Of a stretch of DNA of 64,000 nucleotides, positions 8,676 to 17,552 are shown piece after piece. The stretch is taken from positions 1,003,501-1,067,500 of the forward strand of contig NZ_CP036313.1 in the NCBI RefSeq assembly GCF_004319545.1. Direction: 5' to 3'. The DNA is from Desulfobacter hydrogenophilus. GTDB lineage: Bacteria; Desulfobacterota; Desulfobacteria; Desulfobacterales; Desulfobacteraceae. The notes under the pieces were generated by a model, which had not been told where the DNA came from, ran no database searches, and was given only the letters and a program-made list of their open reading frames with translations. How positions within the stretch are numbered: the stretch's first letter is position 1; each line of letters begins with the position of its first letter. A program made the position numbers and the translations under genes.

Positions 8676-9536
8676 ATGGAAGTCGCATTTATCGGACTGG
8701 GGATCATGGGCAGCCGAATGGCTGCAAATCTATTAAAAAAGAATAAAGCATTGACGGTTTTTAACCGGTCTGCCGGACCCATTCAAAAATTGGCAGCACA
8801 AGGAGCGATTGCAGCAGATTCATATCGAGATGCGGTGAAGGATGCCGAAGTTGTATTTACCATGCTACCCCTCCCGGAAGTGATTGAAACGGTCGCGTTT
8901 TCAAAGGATGGCTTTGTGCCGGAAATGAAGAAGAATGCGATCTGGGTGGATTGCTCAACCGTAAACCCCTCTTTTTCCAGAAAAAATTTTTTACGCGCAA
9001 AGAAGAGCGGCATCCGGTTCATGGATGCGCCGGTATCCGGAACAAAACCAAATGCAGAAAATGCAGACCTGACTTTCATTGTCGGTGCTGAAAAAAGTGA
9101 CCTGGAAGCCGTCAGGCCTTTGCTGGAATATATGGGACAAAAAATTATGCATGTGGGAGAACCCGGTAAGGGTACGGCATTTAAAATGCTTGTAAATTCG
9201 CTGTTGGCCCAGTCTATGCTGGCCCTTTCGGAAAACATACTGCTGGGTGAGCAGCTTGGGTTCTCAAGGGATTTTTTACTGGATACCCTGCCGAAAATGT
9301 CGGTCTGTGCGCCGTTTACCCAGGCCAAGGCGGAAATGATCCGCAAAGACGATTTTGAAGTCCAGTTCCCTTTGGAATGGATGCACAAGGACCTGCACCT
9401 GGCTGCCTTGACTGCATATGAACAGGGCCAACCCCTGCCATTGGCAAACCTGGCAAAAGAACTTTATGCCGCTGCAAAACAAGACGGTTTAGGGCGGAAA
9501 GATTTTTCTGCAATTTATCAATTTATGAAAAACTGA
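8676..9536 (+). CDS. NAD(P)-dependent beta-hydroxyacid dehydrogenase
   Basis: A 286-residue soluble reductase of the 3-hydroxyisobutyrate dehydrogenase / GLYR1 family. It has an N-terminal Rossmann fold with GLGIMG (residues 7-12), then the substrate-binding motif DAPVSG (117-122). The catalytic lysine is Lys170 in GKGTAFKMLVNS. Relatives reduce succinic semialdehyde, glyoxylate or tartronate semialdehyde, and the exact substrate is not predictable. The start ATG is preceded by a purine-rich AAGGGGGC. It appears monocistronic and is followed by a 93-bp inverted-repeat element. Confidence 0.85.
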   Translation: MEVAFIGLGIMGSRMAANLLKKNKALTVFNRSAGPIQKLAAQGAIAADSYRDAVKDAEVVFTMLPLPEVIETVAFSKDGFVPEMKKNAIWVDCSTVNPSFSRKNFLRAKKSGIRFMDAPVSGTKPNAENADLTFIVGAEKSDLEAVRPLLEYMGQKIMHVGEPGKGTAFKMLVNSLLAQSMLALSENILLGEQLGFSRDFLLDTLPKMSVCAPFTQAKAEMIRKDDFEVQFPLEWMHKDLHLAALTAYEQGQPLPLANLAKELYAAAKQDGLGRKDFSAIYQFMKN

Positions 9537-9557
9537 CCCGATCTTTGGACTTTGTTC

Positions 9558-9650
9558 AGGGACTCGGAGCAAATAAATGCCACATATTTTTCACCGTGGA
9601 TACGAAAAAAAGACAAGTACATTTTTTGGAGGTATTCTTTCCGAGTCCCT
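9558..9650. repeat. Inverted-repeat element with 11-bp perfect ends
   Basis: AGGGACTCGGA at 9558-9568 is exactly complementary to TCCGAGTCCCT at 9640-9650, bounding 71 bases with no ORF. It lies between convergent genes and could be a small MITE or serve as a transcript end. No second copy was noticed. Confidence 0.5.
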
Positions 9651-9671
9651 TAATATTCACCTGAACGCTAT

Positions 9672-10043
9672 TCAAGCAAAAATATTGTCCGGTTTATAGG
9701 GATGGGTGCCCTCGATGACTTCAACGCCTGATTTTGCCTTGATTTTTTTAATGATTGTATCTTTATGGGGACAGTGATCAATGATACAGGGGGCAATATG
9801 AATCTTGGTTACTTTTTCGCCCATGGGTTTGTTCCACAGGCTAACCTGGGCCAACCGGGTAACAATAGTGGCCCCTGGACAGTCACCGCAGTTGATCAAC
9901 CCCATGATCTCAGCGTCCTGGTCTTTGTAAGCCGCGAATTCACCCTCTCTGCGGTTAAATCCAACCAGACATCTGCTGCATCCGATACAAACATCATCCA
10001 TCGCTTTTTTACAACCAACAATTAATACTTTTTCCATTCCCAT
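9672..10043 (-). CDS. CGGC-domain cysteine-rich protein
   Basis: A 123-residue protein of the CGGC-domain type (predicted metal-binding, DUF1847-like). Cysteines cluster as VGCKK, CIGCSRC, NCGDCPG, APCIIDHCPH. The name-giving CGGC motif appears here as CGDC. These proteins are common in anaerobes and are thought to bind metal or an Fe-S cluster, but their biochemical role is unknown. The start ATG has a GGAGG-like sequence upstream (complement of cattcctcc). It is a single gene with long intergenic DNA on its 5' side. Confidence 0.75.
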   Translation of the reverse strand: MGMEKVLIVGCKKAMDDVCIGCSRCLVGFNRREGEFAAYKDQDAEIMGLINCGDCPGATIVTRLAQVSLWNKPMGEKVTKIHIAPCIIDHCPHKDTIIKKIKAKSGVEVIEGTHPYKPDNIFA

Positions 10044-10400
10044 TCCTCCATTGGTGTTGGGGTTACAATTTTGATAAACCTCACAGGAAAGGACTTAAAG
10101 CAATGCCCGTGCCATATAAAAAACAATAACAAGGTAGATAAAATTAATTTATATTTTCAATATCTTATATATGCATTGTGATGAGTCACATTTTCCCGAA
10201 ACAAAAACTTGATCATCAACCGGGCCCATTAAGTCGCACAGATGCAACTTTTCATTTCAGCAGGCCCAATGAAAACAGGCCCCATGACCTGGTATTGGCT
10301 TTCAATTGGGTCCTTCTGCAGTGCTGATCCTCGGCCCGGATGGTTACAAGTATTTCCGATGAGTAACGCCCGGATTAATCTGTTTTTAGCCTTTGAAATT
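10044..10400. other. Intergenic region, nothing recognised
   Basis: About 350 bases between two minus-strand genes. The first part is AT-rich (around 10130-10190) and should contain the promoter of the CGGC gene. No ORF, repeat copy or clear hairpin was recognised. Confidence 0.4.
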
Positions 10401-10784
10401 TTATGAATTATTCACGGACTGCTTTGCGTGTTTTGCAGATATTTTAAAGTTAATCAGCCAGGCAATAATCGCTCCGCAAATTACACCTCCAGAATTTGCA
10501 AATATATCCATCCATTCTCCATAACGATTTATAAACGGTTGAATAAGTTCAATGGCGCCACTGTATAAAATAAAAAACAAACCCAATATGACCCAATTAG
10601 CGGGCTTACGAAGTGCTGTCGGTAACATGAGCATAGCGTAGGCAATGAAATGGTGCGTTTTATCTGTGCCGGGTGCCGGCGGTAAAGCATCTAACGGCAA
10701 AAGAGAAAAAACCGTAATTGTTGTTAAAATAACCAATGTTAAGGCTTTCCATCGTTTTTTGATTTCATCTACAAATCTTTTCAT
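10401..10784 (-). CDS. VanZ-family membrane protein
   Basis: A 127-residue protein with about four transmembrane segments. It shows the VanZ-like signature: the TDKTHHFIAYAML stretch (conserved Asp-Lys-His cluster after TM1) and an acidic Glu in SGAIELIQPFINRYGEWMD before the last segments. Short VanZ proteins like this are widespread and mostly uncharacterised. No link to glycopeptide resistance is implied. It lies 72 bases downstream of darP on the same strand, and cotranscription is possible. Confidence 0.75.
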   Translation of the reverse strand: MKRFVDEIKKRWKALTLVILTTITVFSLLPLDALPPAPGTDKTHHFIAYAMLMLPTALRKPANWVILGLFFILYSGAIELIQPFINRYGEWMDIFANSGGVICGAIIAWLINFKISAKHAKQSVNNS

Positions 10785-10856
10785 TCGACTTTGTTTTTTA
10801 ACATCAATAAATATTCTCTGATCTTAGGACCATGGCAACAATAAAATTTAATGGTC

Positions 10857-11387
10857 CTAAATCCGGGCAATTATCTCTTTCAATGCCTGAAACGATTTTA
10901 ATTTTTTTTTCTGACTGGATATCTCTTTATTTGCATTTCTGATCAGCTGTCTTAAGCGCTGGCGGTCCATGTCAGGGACGGCTGACAGGATTGTTTCCAT
11001 GGTGTCGTCATCCCCGGTCAGCAGCCTGTCTAAAACCACCTGAATGTCCTTTTCTATTTGTGGATCAATTTCGGATTTGGGCCTGTAAATACCGGTGGGA
11101 GCAATTTTCAGCTGTTCAATTGCGGCCAGAAGGGGTTCCGGGTCCACCTGCCTCATCAGGGTGCCAATATACTGTCGGTGGCGTCTGCCCGCCACATTGG
11201 CGGTGATGGATTTTGCTTCTACCAGGGCCTTGAACAGTTCGGGATCAAGGTCAAGCCGCTCAAGCTGATCAACGGAAAGTAGGCTTAAATCCTCTCCAAG
11301 CTTTTGAAGGTTTTCGGCCATCTTTTTTTTCTGTGTTTTGCTTAAGGGCAGTGGCGCATCGGGCGTGTTGTCTGGGGATAAAGTCAT
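10857..11387 (-). CDS. darP: Ribosome-associated protein DarP/YjgA (DUF615)
   Basis: A 176-residue basic, helical protein matching the DUF615/YjgA family, now called DarP, which acts late in 50S subunit assembly. Family landmarks are the N-terminal LSKTQKKKMAENLQKLGEDL stretch and the ITANVAGRRHRQYIGTLMR motif. Length is normal for the family. The next gene in transcription order (VanZ) starts 72 bases downstream, and the DnaQ-like gene ends 36 bases upstream, so a loose minus-strand operon is possible. Confidence 0.88.
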   Translation of the reverse strand: MTLSPDNTPDAPLPLSKTQKKKMAENLQKLGEDLSLLSVDQLERLDLDPELFKALVEAKSITANVAGRRHRQYIGTLMRQVDPEPLLAAIEQLKIAPTGIYRPKSEIDPQIEKDIQVVLDRLLTGDDDTMETILSAVPDMDRQRLRQLIRNANKEISSQKKKLKSFQALKEIIARI

Positions 11388-11423
11388 TGGTATAATTTTT
11401 TATCTGTAAAATGGGTTGCAGGT

Positions 11424-11954
11424 TCAATGGGTGGTGTTGTGTTGTGTTTTCATCCGGGTGCGATAAAATGTTTCCTGGATTATGAAGGCATCTGAACAGG
11501 CTCTGTGCCGGGTCAGCGCCATGGAGGCGATAATACTGTCCTTGGTGGTGTGCCATATTTCCATCTGGGGTTCGGTCAGTATGCATTCCAGGGGACTGAT
11601 GGTGAAGGCCTGGCGGATACCGGCCTCGGAAAAAAGCCGGGTCACCCAGAGTTTGTCCGTCACCCATCCATCCGAATAAACGGTCAGGCCTTTCAAAACA
11701 CGGTTTAATCCCTTGGCCACGTAATTCAGGGGTTTACCGTATTTAATCAGAACTTCCCGGGAAATGTGGTGAGTGTCCTGGGCTGCCGTGTCCCAATGGG
11801 TCCAACGGTCCGCCGGGAGAATCAGGCTACAGTATCTGTTCTCTCCTTCAAGGGCCAATCCGATTTCAATGGGATAGGATTCGCAGCCAAGGCCCGATGA
11901 TTCCACATCCACGATAAAAGGTCTAAACGGCATGATATTTTTCTTTTTTTTCAT
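11424..11954 (-). CDS. DnaQ-like (DEDD) 3'-5' exonuclease family protein
   Basis: A protein of about 176 residues with the first exonuclease motif PFIVDVESSGLG (DxE) and the second-motif-like segment THWDTAAQDTHHISREVL. The third region HRACSDAF resembles the HxAxxD motif of DEDDh nucleases (here HRACSD). Substrate and role are unknown. The start is uncertain: the ATG at 11954 (before the KKKK run) is chosen over a TTG further upstream, and the ATG at 11933 begins directly at the conserved core. None has a strong ribosome-binding site. Confidence 0.65.
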   Translation of the reverse strand: MKKKKNIMPFRPFIVDVESSGLGCESYPIEIGLALEGENRYCSLILPADRWTHWDTAAQDTHHISREVLIKYGKPLNYVAKGLNRVLKGLTVYSDGWVTDKLWVTRLFSEAGIRQAFTISPLECILTEPQMEIWHTTKDSIIASMALTRHRACSDAFIIQETFYRTRMKTQHNTTH

Positions 11955-12070
11955 TGGGGCAATAAATCGCAAAATGGTAAGGAGTATTGTTAATATCTAC
12001 GCTTTTCCAAGTAAAAAGGCAAATCCTTTTACTCGTCTTGACGATTTAAGCGACCCGGAAAAAATAAAAT

Positions 12071-13321
12071 TCACAGCATCTCGATGGCACAGGCCATGGA
12101 GACCCCGCCGCCGCCGCAAAGCGTTGCAAGGCCTAAGCTCTTGCGTTTGTGTTTCATGGCATAGATCAACGTGGTCATGATCCGGGCGCCTGTGGAGCCG
12201 ATAGGATGCCCTAAACCAATGCCGGACCCGTTGATATTGGTGATCTCCCGGTTAAGATTCAGCTCTTTTTCGCATCCCAGGTACTGGGCGGCAAAGGCTT
12301 CATTCACCTCAACCAGGTCAAAATCATTGATTGTAATGCCGGATTTTGCCATCAGGTTCTTGACCGCCGGAACCGGAGAAAGCCCCATGACAGAAGGATG
12401 GCAGGCTCCCATGCCTGTGGCTTTGATTTTTGCAATGGGAGTAAGCCCCAATTCTTTGGCTTTGTCTGCGGACATGATCACCATGCCCGTGGAACCGTCA
12501 TTAATACCCGAAGCATTACCGGCAGTGACCTTTCCGGTTTTGGGAACAAATGCCGGGGGCAAGGCGGCAAGTTTTTCCAGGGTTATGCCGGGCCTGAAAT
12601 GTTCGTCCTTGTCAAAGATGATGGGGTCTTTCTTACGCTGGGGCACTTCAACGGGAACGATTTCATCGGCAAAACTGCCGTCGTTGGTGGCCCGTTCCGC
12701 ATTGTTATGGGAACGAAGCGCCACCTCGTCCATCTCCTCCCTGCTGATATCCAGAAGCTGGGCAACGAACTCCGCCGTATGGCCCATAATATATGGTTTG
12801 CCCAAAAAATTAGAGGCCGGGGCCTGGGTGGTGTCCACAGGAGAAGTTTCATCAAAGGGCAGAATATTTGAGCCACAATACAGAGAATGGATCAGGGCAT
12901 CCACAAAATTGGCATCCTGGAGACGACATCCCCAGCGGGCTTTGGGCACGGCATAGGGGACGCCGGACATGTGCTCGGTACCGCCTGCCAGGATCACATT
13001 GGCCATGCCGGCCTGGATCATGGCCATACCGGACAGAACCGCTTCCATGCCTGAAATACACACCCGGTTGATGGTAACAGCAGGGACCGTGTCCGGAATA
13101 CCCGCCATAAGCGCACCCACCCGGGCGGTGTTCAGGGTATCGTGGTGTTCCATACAGGTGCCGTAGCGAACGTCATCAATGATAGCAGAATCAATACCTG
13201 CCCGTTTAACAGCCTCTTTCATGGTAATGCCCGCAAGGTAGGCGCCGTTCAGGTCTCTTAATGTGCCGCCGAAAGCGCCGATGGCAGTGCGGCAGGCTGA
13301 TACAATGACAACGTCTTTCAT
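12071..13321 (-). CDS. Thiolase (acetyl-CoA C-acetyltransferase / beta-ketothiolase)
   Basis: A 416-residue thiolase that condenses two acetyl-CoA or cleaves 3-ketoacyl-CoA. The nucleophile is Cys88 in NRVCISGMEAV. The other catalytic residues are His372 in GHPIGSTGAR and Cys402 in LCGGGG. The NEAFAAQ motif is also present. It is slightly longer than the common 390-400 residues because of an insertion around 140-175. It is single, without adjacent hydroxyacyl-CoA dehydrogenase or crotonase genes. The sequence alone does not decide between biosynthetic and degradative roles. Confidence 0.88.
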   Translation of the reverse strand: MKDVVIVSACRTAIGAFGGTLRDLNGAYLAGITMKEAVKRAGIDSAIIDDVRYGTCMEHHDTLNTARVGALMAGIPDTVPAVTINRVCISGMEAVLSGMAMIQAGMANVILAGGTEHMSGVPYAVPKARWGCRLQDANFVDALIHSLYCGSNILPFDETSPVDTTQAPASNFLGKPYIMGHTAEFVAQLLDISREEMDEVALRSHNNAERATNDGSFADEIVPVEVPQRKKDPIIFDKDEHFRPGITLEKLAALPPAFVPKTGKVTAGNASGINDGSTGMVIMSADKAKELGLTPIAKIKATGMGACHPSVMGLSPVPAVKNLMAKSGITINDFDLVEVNEAFAAQYLGCEKELNLNREITNINGSGIGLGHPIGSTGARIMTTLIYAMKHKRKSLGLATLCGGGGVSMACAIEML

Positions 13322-13716
13322 AAAATATCCTTTTTTCGGTTAAATAATTCTCCCCATTCGCTCATTTTAAATCTGAAAAAATTATTTTTGCATGGAGGGC
13401 TTGCAATCGTTAAGACTCATCATACTTTTGTGAAAAATTCAGCTGTCGTTTCCTTTTTTTATTTTAACTTAACGGTGCTAAAATAACGGATTCGACATCA
13501 AAAGATCAAGATATTTTCAACAACTGACCTCGTTATTTTCATTGAGTCTTGGTCCTGATTTTTGGACAGTAAAGGTGGTTAATTAGTTTGTAAAACACTT
13601 TAAAACGGATATAACGGCCATGGGCCGACCTGGTTTATAAATACCCAGGCACAGCCCACAACAAAGGTTGAAAGATCTGAGTAACTTACCCAGACTTTCA
13701 TATAAAAAATAATTAA
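13322..13716. other. Intergenic region upstream of the thiolase gene
   Basis: About 400 AT-rich bases that must hold the minus-strand promoter of the thiolase. No gene or repeat was recognised before the porin remnant begins. Confidence 0.4.
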
Positions 13717-13994
13717 CACGTAATCAGAGCCAAGAAAGATCAATACGTAATGGCCTTAGGCGATAAATTCAATTTCGGCCCGGCCTATATCCTGCGGACG
13801 GCTGGTTTCGCCAAAACGTTGCTCATTATGGTCTGAAAGGGGTCACTGATGATCCCGCGATCATCGGCGAAGATCTGAAGGACAACGAAGCCTATGGTCT
13901 ATTTGGCGTGATCGGATTTAAAATGAATGATATGAGCGGTAACGATAAAGGTAGTGAGCTTTACTACGGCATGAAGTTCCAGATCAATTTCTAA
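13717..13994 (+). pseudogene. C-terminal remnant of an outer-membrane beta-barrel (porin-like) protein
   Basis: Two overlapping frames look like the end of a porin. The first (about 13717-13795) encodes KKDQYVMALGDKFNFGPAYI. A frame change follows, and the second encodes about 55 residues including DNEAYGLFGVIGFKM and the end YYGMKFQINF-stop. Alternating polar/apolar strands and a terminal aromatic residue after a beta strand are the usual outer-membrane insertion signature. There is no start codon or signal peptide, and the rest of the barrel is missing, so this is a decayed fragment. Confidence 0.6.
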
Positions 13995-14034
13995 AAAATC
14001 AGCCTTCGACGTAAAAAAACGTCGAGATAAAACT

Positions 14035-14071
14035 CAAAGCCCAGATCGGCATTCTTTTGCCGGTCGGGGCT
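14035..14071 (-). terminator. Intrinsic terminator of the HD-domain gene
   Basis: Read leftwards, a GC-rich hairpin (AGCCCCGACCGGCA pairing with TGCCGATCTGGGCT across a short loop, with a few mismatches) is followed by TTGAGTTTT. It starts about ten bases after the stop of the HD gene. A second small hairpin (TCGACGT/ACGTCGA, 14006-14025) lies just beyond. Confidence 0.6.
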
Positions 14072-14080
14072 CTTGCTACT

Positions 14081-14638
14081 TTAATAAATACCAAACTCAT
14101 CGGCCCAGGCGGAAAACCGTTTTGCATGGCCCAAATTAAGTTTGGCAAGGGATTTTTCAATCTTTTGTCGGGTCATGACGTTATCTCGTTTCTTCGGGCT
14201 CTTTGAATAAAATTTATCTGCGCAACAGATGATTTTTTCTTCCAAGGTAACAGGCACCATGTCCCGGTGAGGCAGAGGCAAATCCGCTTCAATAATATTT
14301 TCAAGGGTGATGCCGGCTCCGGTATGACGTTCGGACACAAGACCAAATTGCCGGGGCAAACCCAACCCGTCTAAGAGTTCACGTCCAAGGTATCCGTGAC
14401 ACACATAAGGATATTTACCCGCACAGCCGATTTCCTGGGAACGGGTCTTAAAAATACCAATATCATGGAGCATGGCTGCTTTTTCTATGAAATCCATGTC
14501 CAGGTGCAGGTGGGCAAGGCCCTTTGCGATCTCCAGGCTTTTTGCGGCGACTTTTGTGCTATGTTCCACCAGAACAGCAAAAAGTTCTGAGTCAGAATCA
14601 TAAAACTGACTGATGATTTTAAATGGGTCAATCGGCAT
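14081..14638 (-). CDS. HD-domain phosphohydrolase
   Basis: A 185-residue metal-dependent phosphohydrolase of the HD superfamily. The key HD pair is in AMLHDIGIFKT (His and Asp near residues 58-59), with a first histidine in VEHSTKVA, later histidines in CHGYLGRELL and ERHTGAG, and a final Asp in CCADKFYSKSP. Relatives act on nucleotides or similar phosphomonoesters; the substrate here is unknown. The ATG is preceded by a purine-rich stretch. A family-B repeat separates it from prfB upstream. Confidence 0.8.
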   Translation of the reverse strand: MPIDPFKIISQFYDSDSELFAVLVEHSTKVAAKSLEIAKGLAHLHLDMDFIEKAAMLHDIGIFKTRSQEIGCAGKYPYVCHGYLGRELLDGLGLPRQFGLVSERHTGAGITLENIIEADLPLPHRDMVPVTLEEKIICCADKFYSKSPKKRDNVMTRQKIEKSLAKLNLGHAKRFSAWADEFGIY

Positions 14639-14671
14639 AAAAATCTCAAAATCCTTCTGTTAGTTAGTGCC

Positions 14672-14810
14672 TGAACGGAAACCCGTATTTGGACGAAAAA
14701 TTGTCCAGGTGCAAGGCGCAGAAAAATTTAAAACCGGAACAACCTCATGGTTGTGAGGATTTTACATTTTTTTGCAACGCCGCAGATGGGTGCTGTTTCG
14801 TTCAAATACT
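14672..14810. repeat. MITE-like element, family B, copy 1
   Basis: About 135 bases that match, in reverse orientation, the element at about 22997-23125. Shared core: caaggcgcagaaaaattt, then ccggaacaacctcatgg, then ttgtgaggatt, then aacgccgcag. The ends are imperfect inverted repeats (TTAGTGCCTGAACGGAAAC against GTTTCGTTCAAATACT). The right end abuts or overlaps the 3' end of prfB, whose stop is at 14809. There is no ORF. Confidence 0.75.
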
Positions 14811-15913
14811 AGTTATTCAGGGAGCCGGACATCAGCACCCCCTCAATAAACGGATCAAGATCACCGTCCAGCACCCGGTCCACATCCCCGATTTCAAGGT
14901 CGATACGATGGTCTTTTACCATTCTGTAGGGATGCAGCACATAGGAGCGGATCTGGCTGCCCCAGGCATTGTCATCTTTGCCGTCATGCAGACTCTGCCT
15001 TTTTTGCTCCTGTTTCTGCTTTTCCAGCTGATAGAGCCGGGATTTAAGCACTTTCATGGCAATCTCCCTGTTCCGGTGCTGGGAAGATTCCTGCTGACAC
15101 TGGACCACTACGCCCGAGGGAGCATGGGTGATACGTACAGCTGAACTGGTTTTGTTGACGTGCTGGCCGCCTGCCCCACTGGCCCGGTACACATCAATGC
15201 GCAGATCCCCTTCGTCAATGTCGATATTGATTTCGTCCTTGACCTCCGGATAGACAAAGACGGCAGCAAAAGAGGTTTGGCGTTTGCCGCTGGCATTGAA
15301 AGGGGAAATTCTTACCAGGCGGTGCACCCCGGATTCAGCTTTCATGAATCCGTAGCAGTTTGGGCCGGCAACATGGAGCGTTGCGCCCTTGATACCGGCT
15401 TCGTCTCCCTCCTGAAAATCAATGACCTGGCACTTGTACCCTTTTTTATCGATCCAGCGGGTATACATCCTGAACAGCATTTCCGCCCAGTCCTGGGAAT
15501 CCGTTCCCCCGGCACCGGCATTGATGGAAACAATCGCGTCCCTGGCGTCGTCCTCTCCGTCAAGGGTAATCTCCAGGGAAAAACGCTTTACCTTTTTCTT
15601 CAACTGGGCCAGCATCTGAGCGGCTTCCTGCTCGGCCGCCTTGTCCGACTCCTCCCTTGCCAGTTCCAGCATCACCTCCACATCTTCAATTTCTGAAAAT
15701 ATGGCATTGCAGGTGTCAATAAGACCAGCGATGGCGGTGCGTTCTTTTAACATCTCGGTGGCTTTGTCCGCATCATTCCAGAAGTCCTCCCTGGCAATGA
15801 GCAGCTCAAGTTCCCGAAGCCGTTTTTCCTTTACAGGCAGGTCAAAGATACTCCTTAAGCCGGTTGGCTTTAGCAGTGATGGAAGAGATGATTTGTTTGT
15901 ATTCTACACTCAT
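14809..15913 (-). CDS. prfB: Peptide chain release factor 2 (with programmed +1 frameshift)
   Basis: RF2 terminates translation at UGA and UAA. The gene is in two frames: the ATG at 15913 opens a 23-codon zero frame (MSVEYKQIISSITAKANR...) that ends at an in-frame TGA. Translation then shifts +1 at CTT-TGA-C into the long frame (DLPVKEKRLREL...), giving about 367 residues, a normal RF2 length. The anticodon-mimicking SPF tripeptide (VRISPFNASG) and the peptidyl-hydrolysis GGQ (GAGGQHVNK) are present. The ATG overlaps the lnt stop codon as TAATG, so the two genes are translationally coupled. The break is not a mutation, because the shift signal matches the classical prfB signal. Confidence 0.95.
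15841..15856 (-). promoter_or_regulatory. prfB autoregulatory +1 frameshift site
   Basis: Read on the minus strand: AAGGAG-TAT-CTT-TGA-C. The internal Shine-Dalgarno-like AAGGAG lies three bases before the CTT slippery codon, followed by the TGA and C of the known E. coli signal (AGGGGGTATCTTTGAC). When RF2 is scarce the ribosome pauses at TGA and shifts +1, so RF2 controls its own synthesis. Confidence 0.93.
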
Positions 15914-17472
15914 TATAAAAGTCTCCTAATTTTTTTTCTCATGGGTTTTATCACACAAATCAGAAAGAATGCAACCAGGCAGGCTTTGGCGGCAAGGTCG
16001 CCGTGGCGGGTATAAAAGGATTTACCGGACATGACCGGGACCTGCCGGGTAAGGGCGCAGGTCGTAAAAATATCTGTTTTTTCCAAAATGGCACCGGAAG
16101 GATCAACGAATCCGGAAATGCCTGTGTTTGCCGCCCGGACCACACTGCGCCGGTTTTCAACAGCCCTGAACACGGCAATGGAAAAATGCTGAAGCGCAGC
16201 CTGGGTCCGACCGAACCAGGCATCATTGGTCATGGTGGTTAAAATATCTGCCCCATTGAGCACAAACTCTCTGGCAATATTGGGAAAAAGGATCTCAAAG
16301 CAGATTAATACCCCGGTTGTTCCCGTACCGAATTTTAACGGCACCACCCCGGTTTTCCCCTTTGAGAAATCACCGGCCCCGGCTGTCAGTTTTTGAGCAA
16401 ACCAAAGCAGTTTTTTGAAAGGCACATACTCCCCAAAGGGCACCAGATGATGTTTGTCATAATAGCCTTTTGGCAGGGCAAGGGGGCTGAGCATGCAGGC
16501 TCGGTTGTAGTAGAGAAAACCCTGGTCCGAAGGCTGGGCCGCAGGGATGCCGATGAGAAAAAAGGTGCCTGCCTTTCTCACCAGGGCATCCACCCGGTTC
16601 GAGGGCACAGGATCCATGCCGTAGTAAAAGGGCACAGCCGTTTCCGGCCACACCACAAGATCGCAGGGGATCGCCTGGAGAGACAATCGGGAATACCGGT
16701 CTATAGTTTCAGTAATAAATGCTTTATCCCATTTCCGATCCTGGGAAATGTTGGCCTGGATAACCGAAATTTTCCGGGAAGGTGCGCCGTTGAGCTGTCC
16801 ACGAATTTTTGCCAGTTCAAAATGGCCGTAAATAAAAGCGATACAAAGCAGCGCCATTCCAAGGCTTAAACCTGCCATATTTATTTTCCCAGGCCATGCC
16901 CTTTGGAAAAGGGCCTTAAAAGCTGTTACTATAATCCCGTTGGCAAGCACCAGTAGAAAGGAGATCCCTAAGACCCCGAAGGTGTCTGCCGTCTGGATCA
17001 AAATAAGGTTGGAATACTGGCTGTAACCCAGCACGCCCCAGGGAAAGCCGGAAAATAAATATGTCCTGATATATTCCAGGGCGACCCAGGCCACAGCCCC
17101 CCAAAATGGGACAAGGCCTTCAGGGACAGGTATCTTTTTCATCGCCAGGGCAAAAACGCCTGTATAAACGGACAAGTACAAAATCAGAAGCAACAGGCAG
17201 GACATGGCCGCTAAAGGGTTTAGGCCGCCGTATTTGCTCATGGTGGGACAAATCCAGTAAATCAGGGGCAGATAAAAACCGATCCCAGTGCCGATGCCTG
17301 TATAAAAGGCCTGCTTTGCATCCAGCCGGTCAATGGAAAGCCATAACGGGACCAGGGCAAAAAAGGCTACCGGATAAAAACCTGGCCCCGGGAATGCTGA
17401 AAAAAGCATTAGGCCGCTGGCCAATGCAGGAATAAGGGGTAATAAAGCGTTGTATATGGGTTTGAATTGCAT
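15913..17472 (-). CDS. lnt: Apolipoprotein N-acyltransferase
   Basis: Lnt adds the third acyl chain to lipoproteins at the inner membrane. The 519-residue protein has about six to eight transmembrane segments in residues 1-220 and one at the C-terminus, with a nitrilase-like periplasmic domain between. The catalytic-triad regions are visible: VWPETAVPF (Glu), KHHLVPFGEYVPF (Lys region) and LICFEILFP (Cys). Its TAA overlaps the ATG of prfB. The presence of lnt fits a Gram-negative envelope and the lipoproteins RlpA and the diheme protein seen in this window. Confidence 0.92.
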   Translation of the reverse strand: MQFKPIYNALLPLIPALASGLMLFSAFPGPGFYPVAFFALVPLWLSIDRLDAKQAFYTGIGTGIGFYLPLIYWICPTMSKYGGLNPLAAMSCLLLLILYLSVYTGVFALAMKKIPVPEGLVPFWGAVAWVALEYIRTYLFSGFPWGVLGYSQYSNLILIQTADTFGVLGISFLLVLANGIIVTAFKALFQRAWPGKINMAGLSLGMALLCIAFIYGHFELAKIRGQLNGAPSRKISVIQANISQDRKWDKAFITETIDRYSRLSLQAIPCDLVVWPETAVPFYYGMDPVPSNRVDALVRKAGTFFLIGIPAAQPSDQGFLYYNRACMLSPLALPKGYYDKHHLVPFGEYVPFKKLLWFAQKLTAGAGDFSKGKTGVVPLKFGTGTTGVLICFEILFPNIAREFVLNGADILTTMTNDAWFGRTQAALQHFSIAVFRAVENRRSVVRAANTGISGFVDPSGAILEKTDIFTTCALTRQVPVMSGKSFYTRHGDLAAKACLVAFFLICVIKPMRKKIRRLL

Positions 17473-17552
17473 TTTTGGTGACCTTAATTAAAAATTCTGG
17501 TATATTTATCAAATAATCCAAGCGCTCGTCAATTTTTGGAAGGCGGTGTTTT

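Noticed and set aside
10401..10784. Glycopeptide resistance gene from the VanZ match
   Set aside because: Short VanZ-domain proteins are common and no vanHAX-type genes are present.
15841..15913. Interpretation of prfB as a pseudogene broken by TGA
   Set aside because: The stop is part of the conserved RF2 programmed frameshift signal, and the downstream frame is intact with SPF and GGQ motifs.
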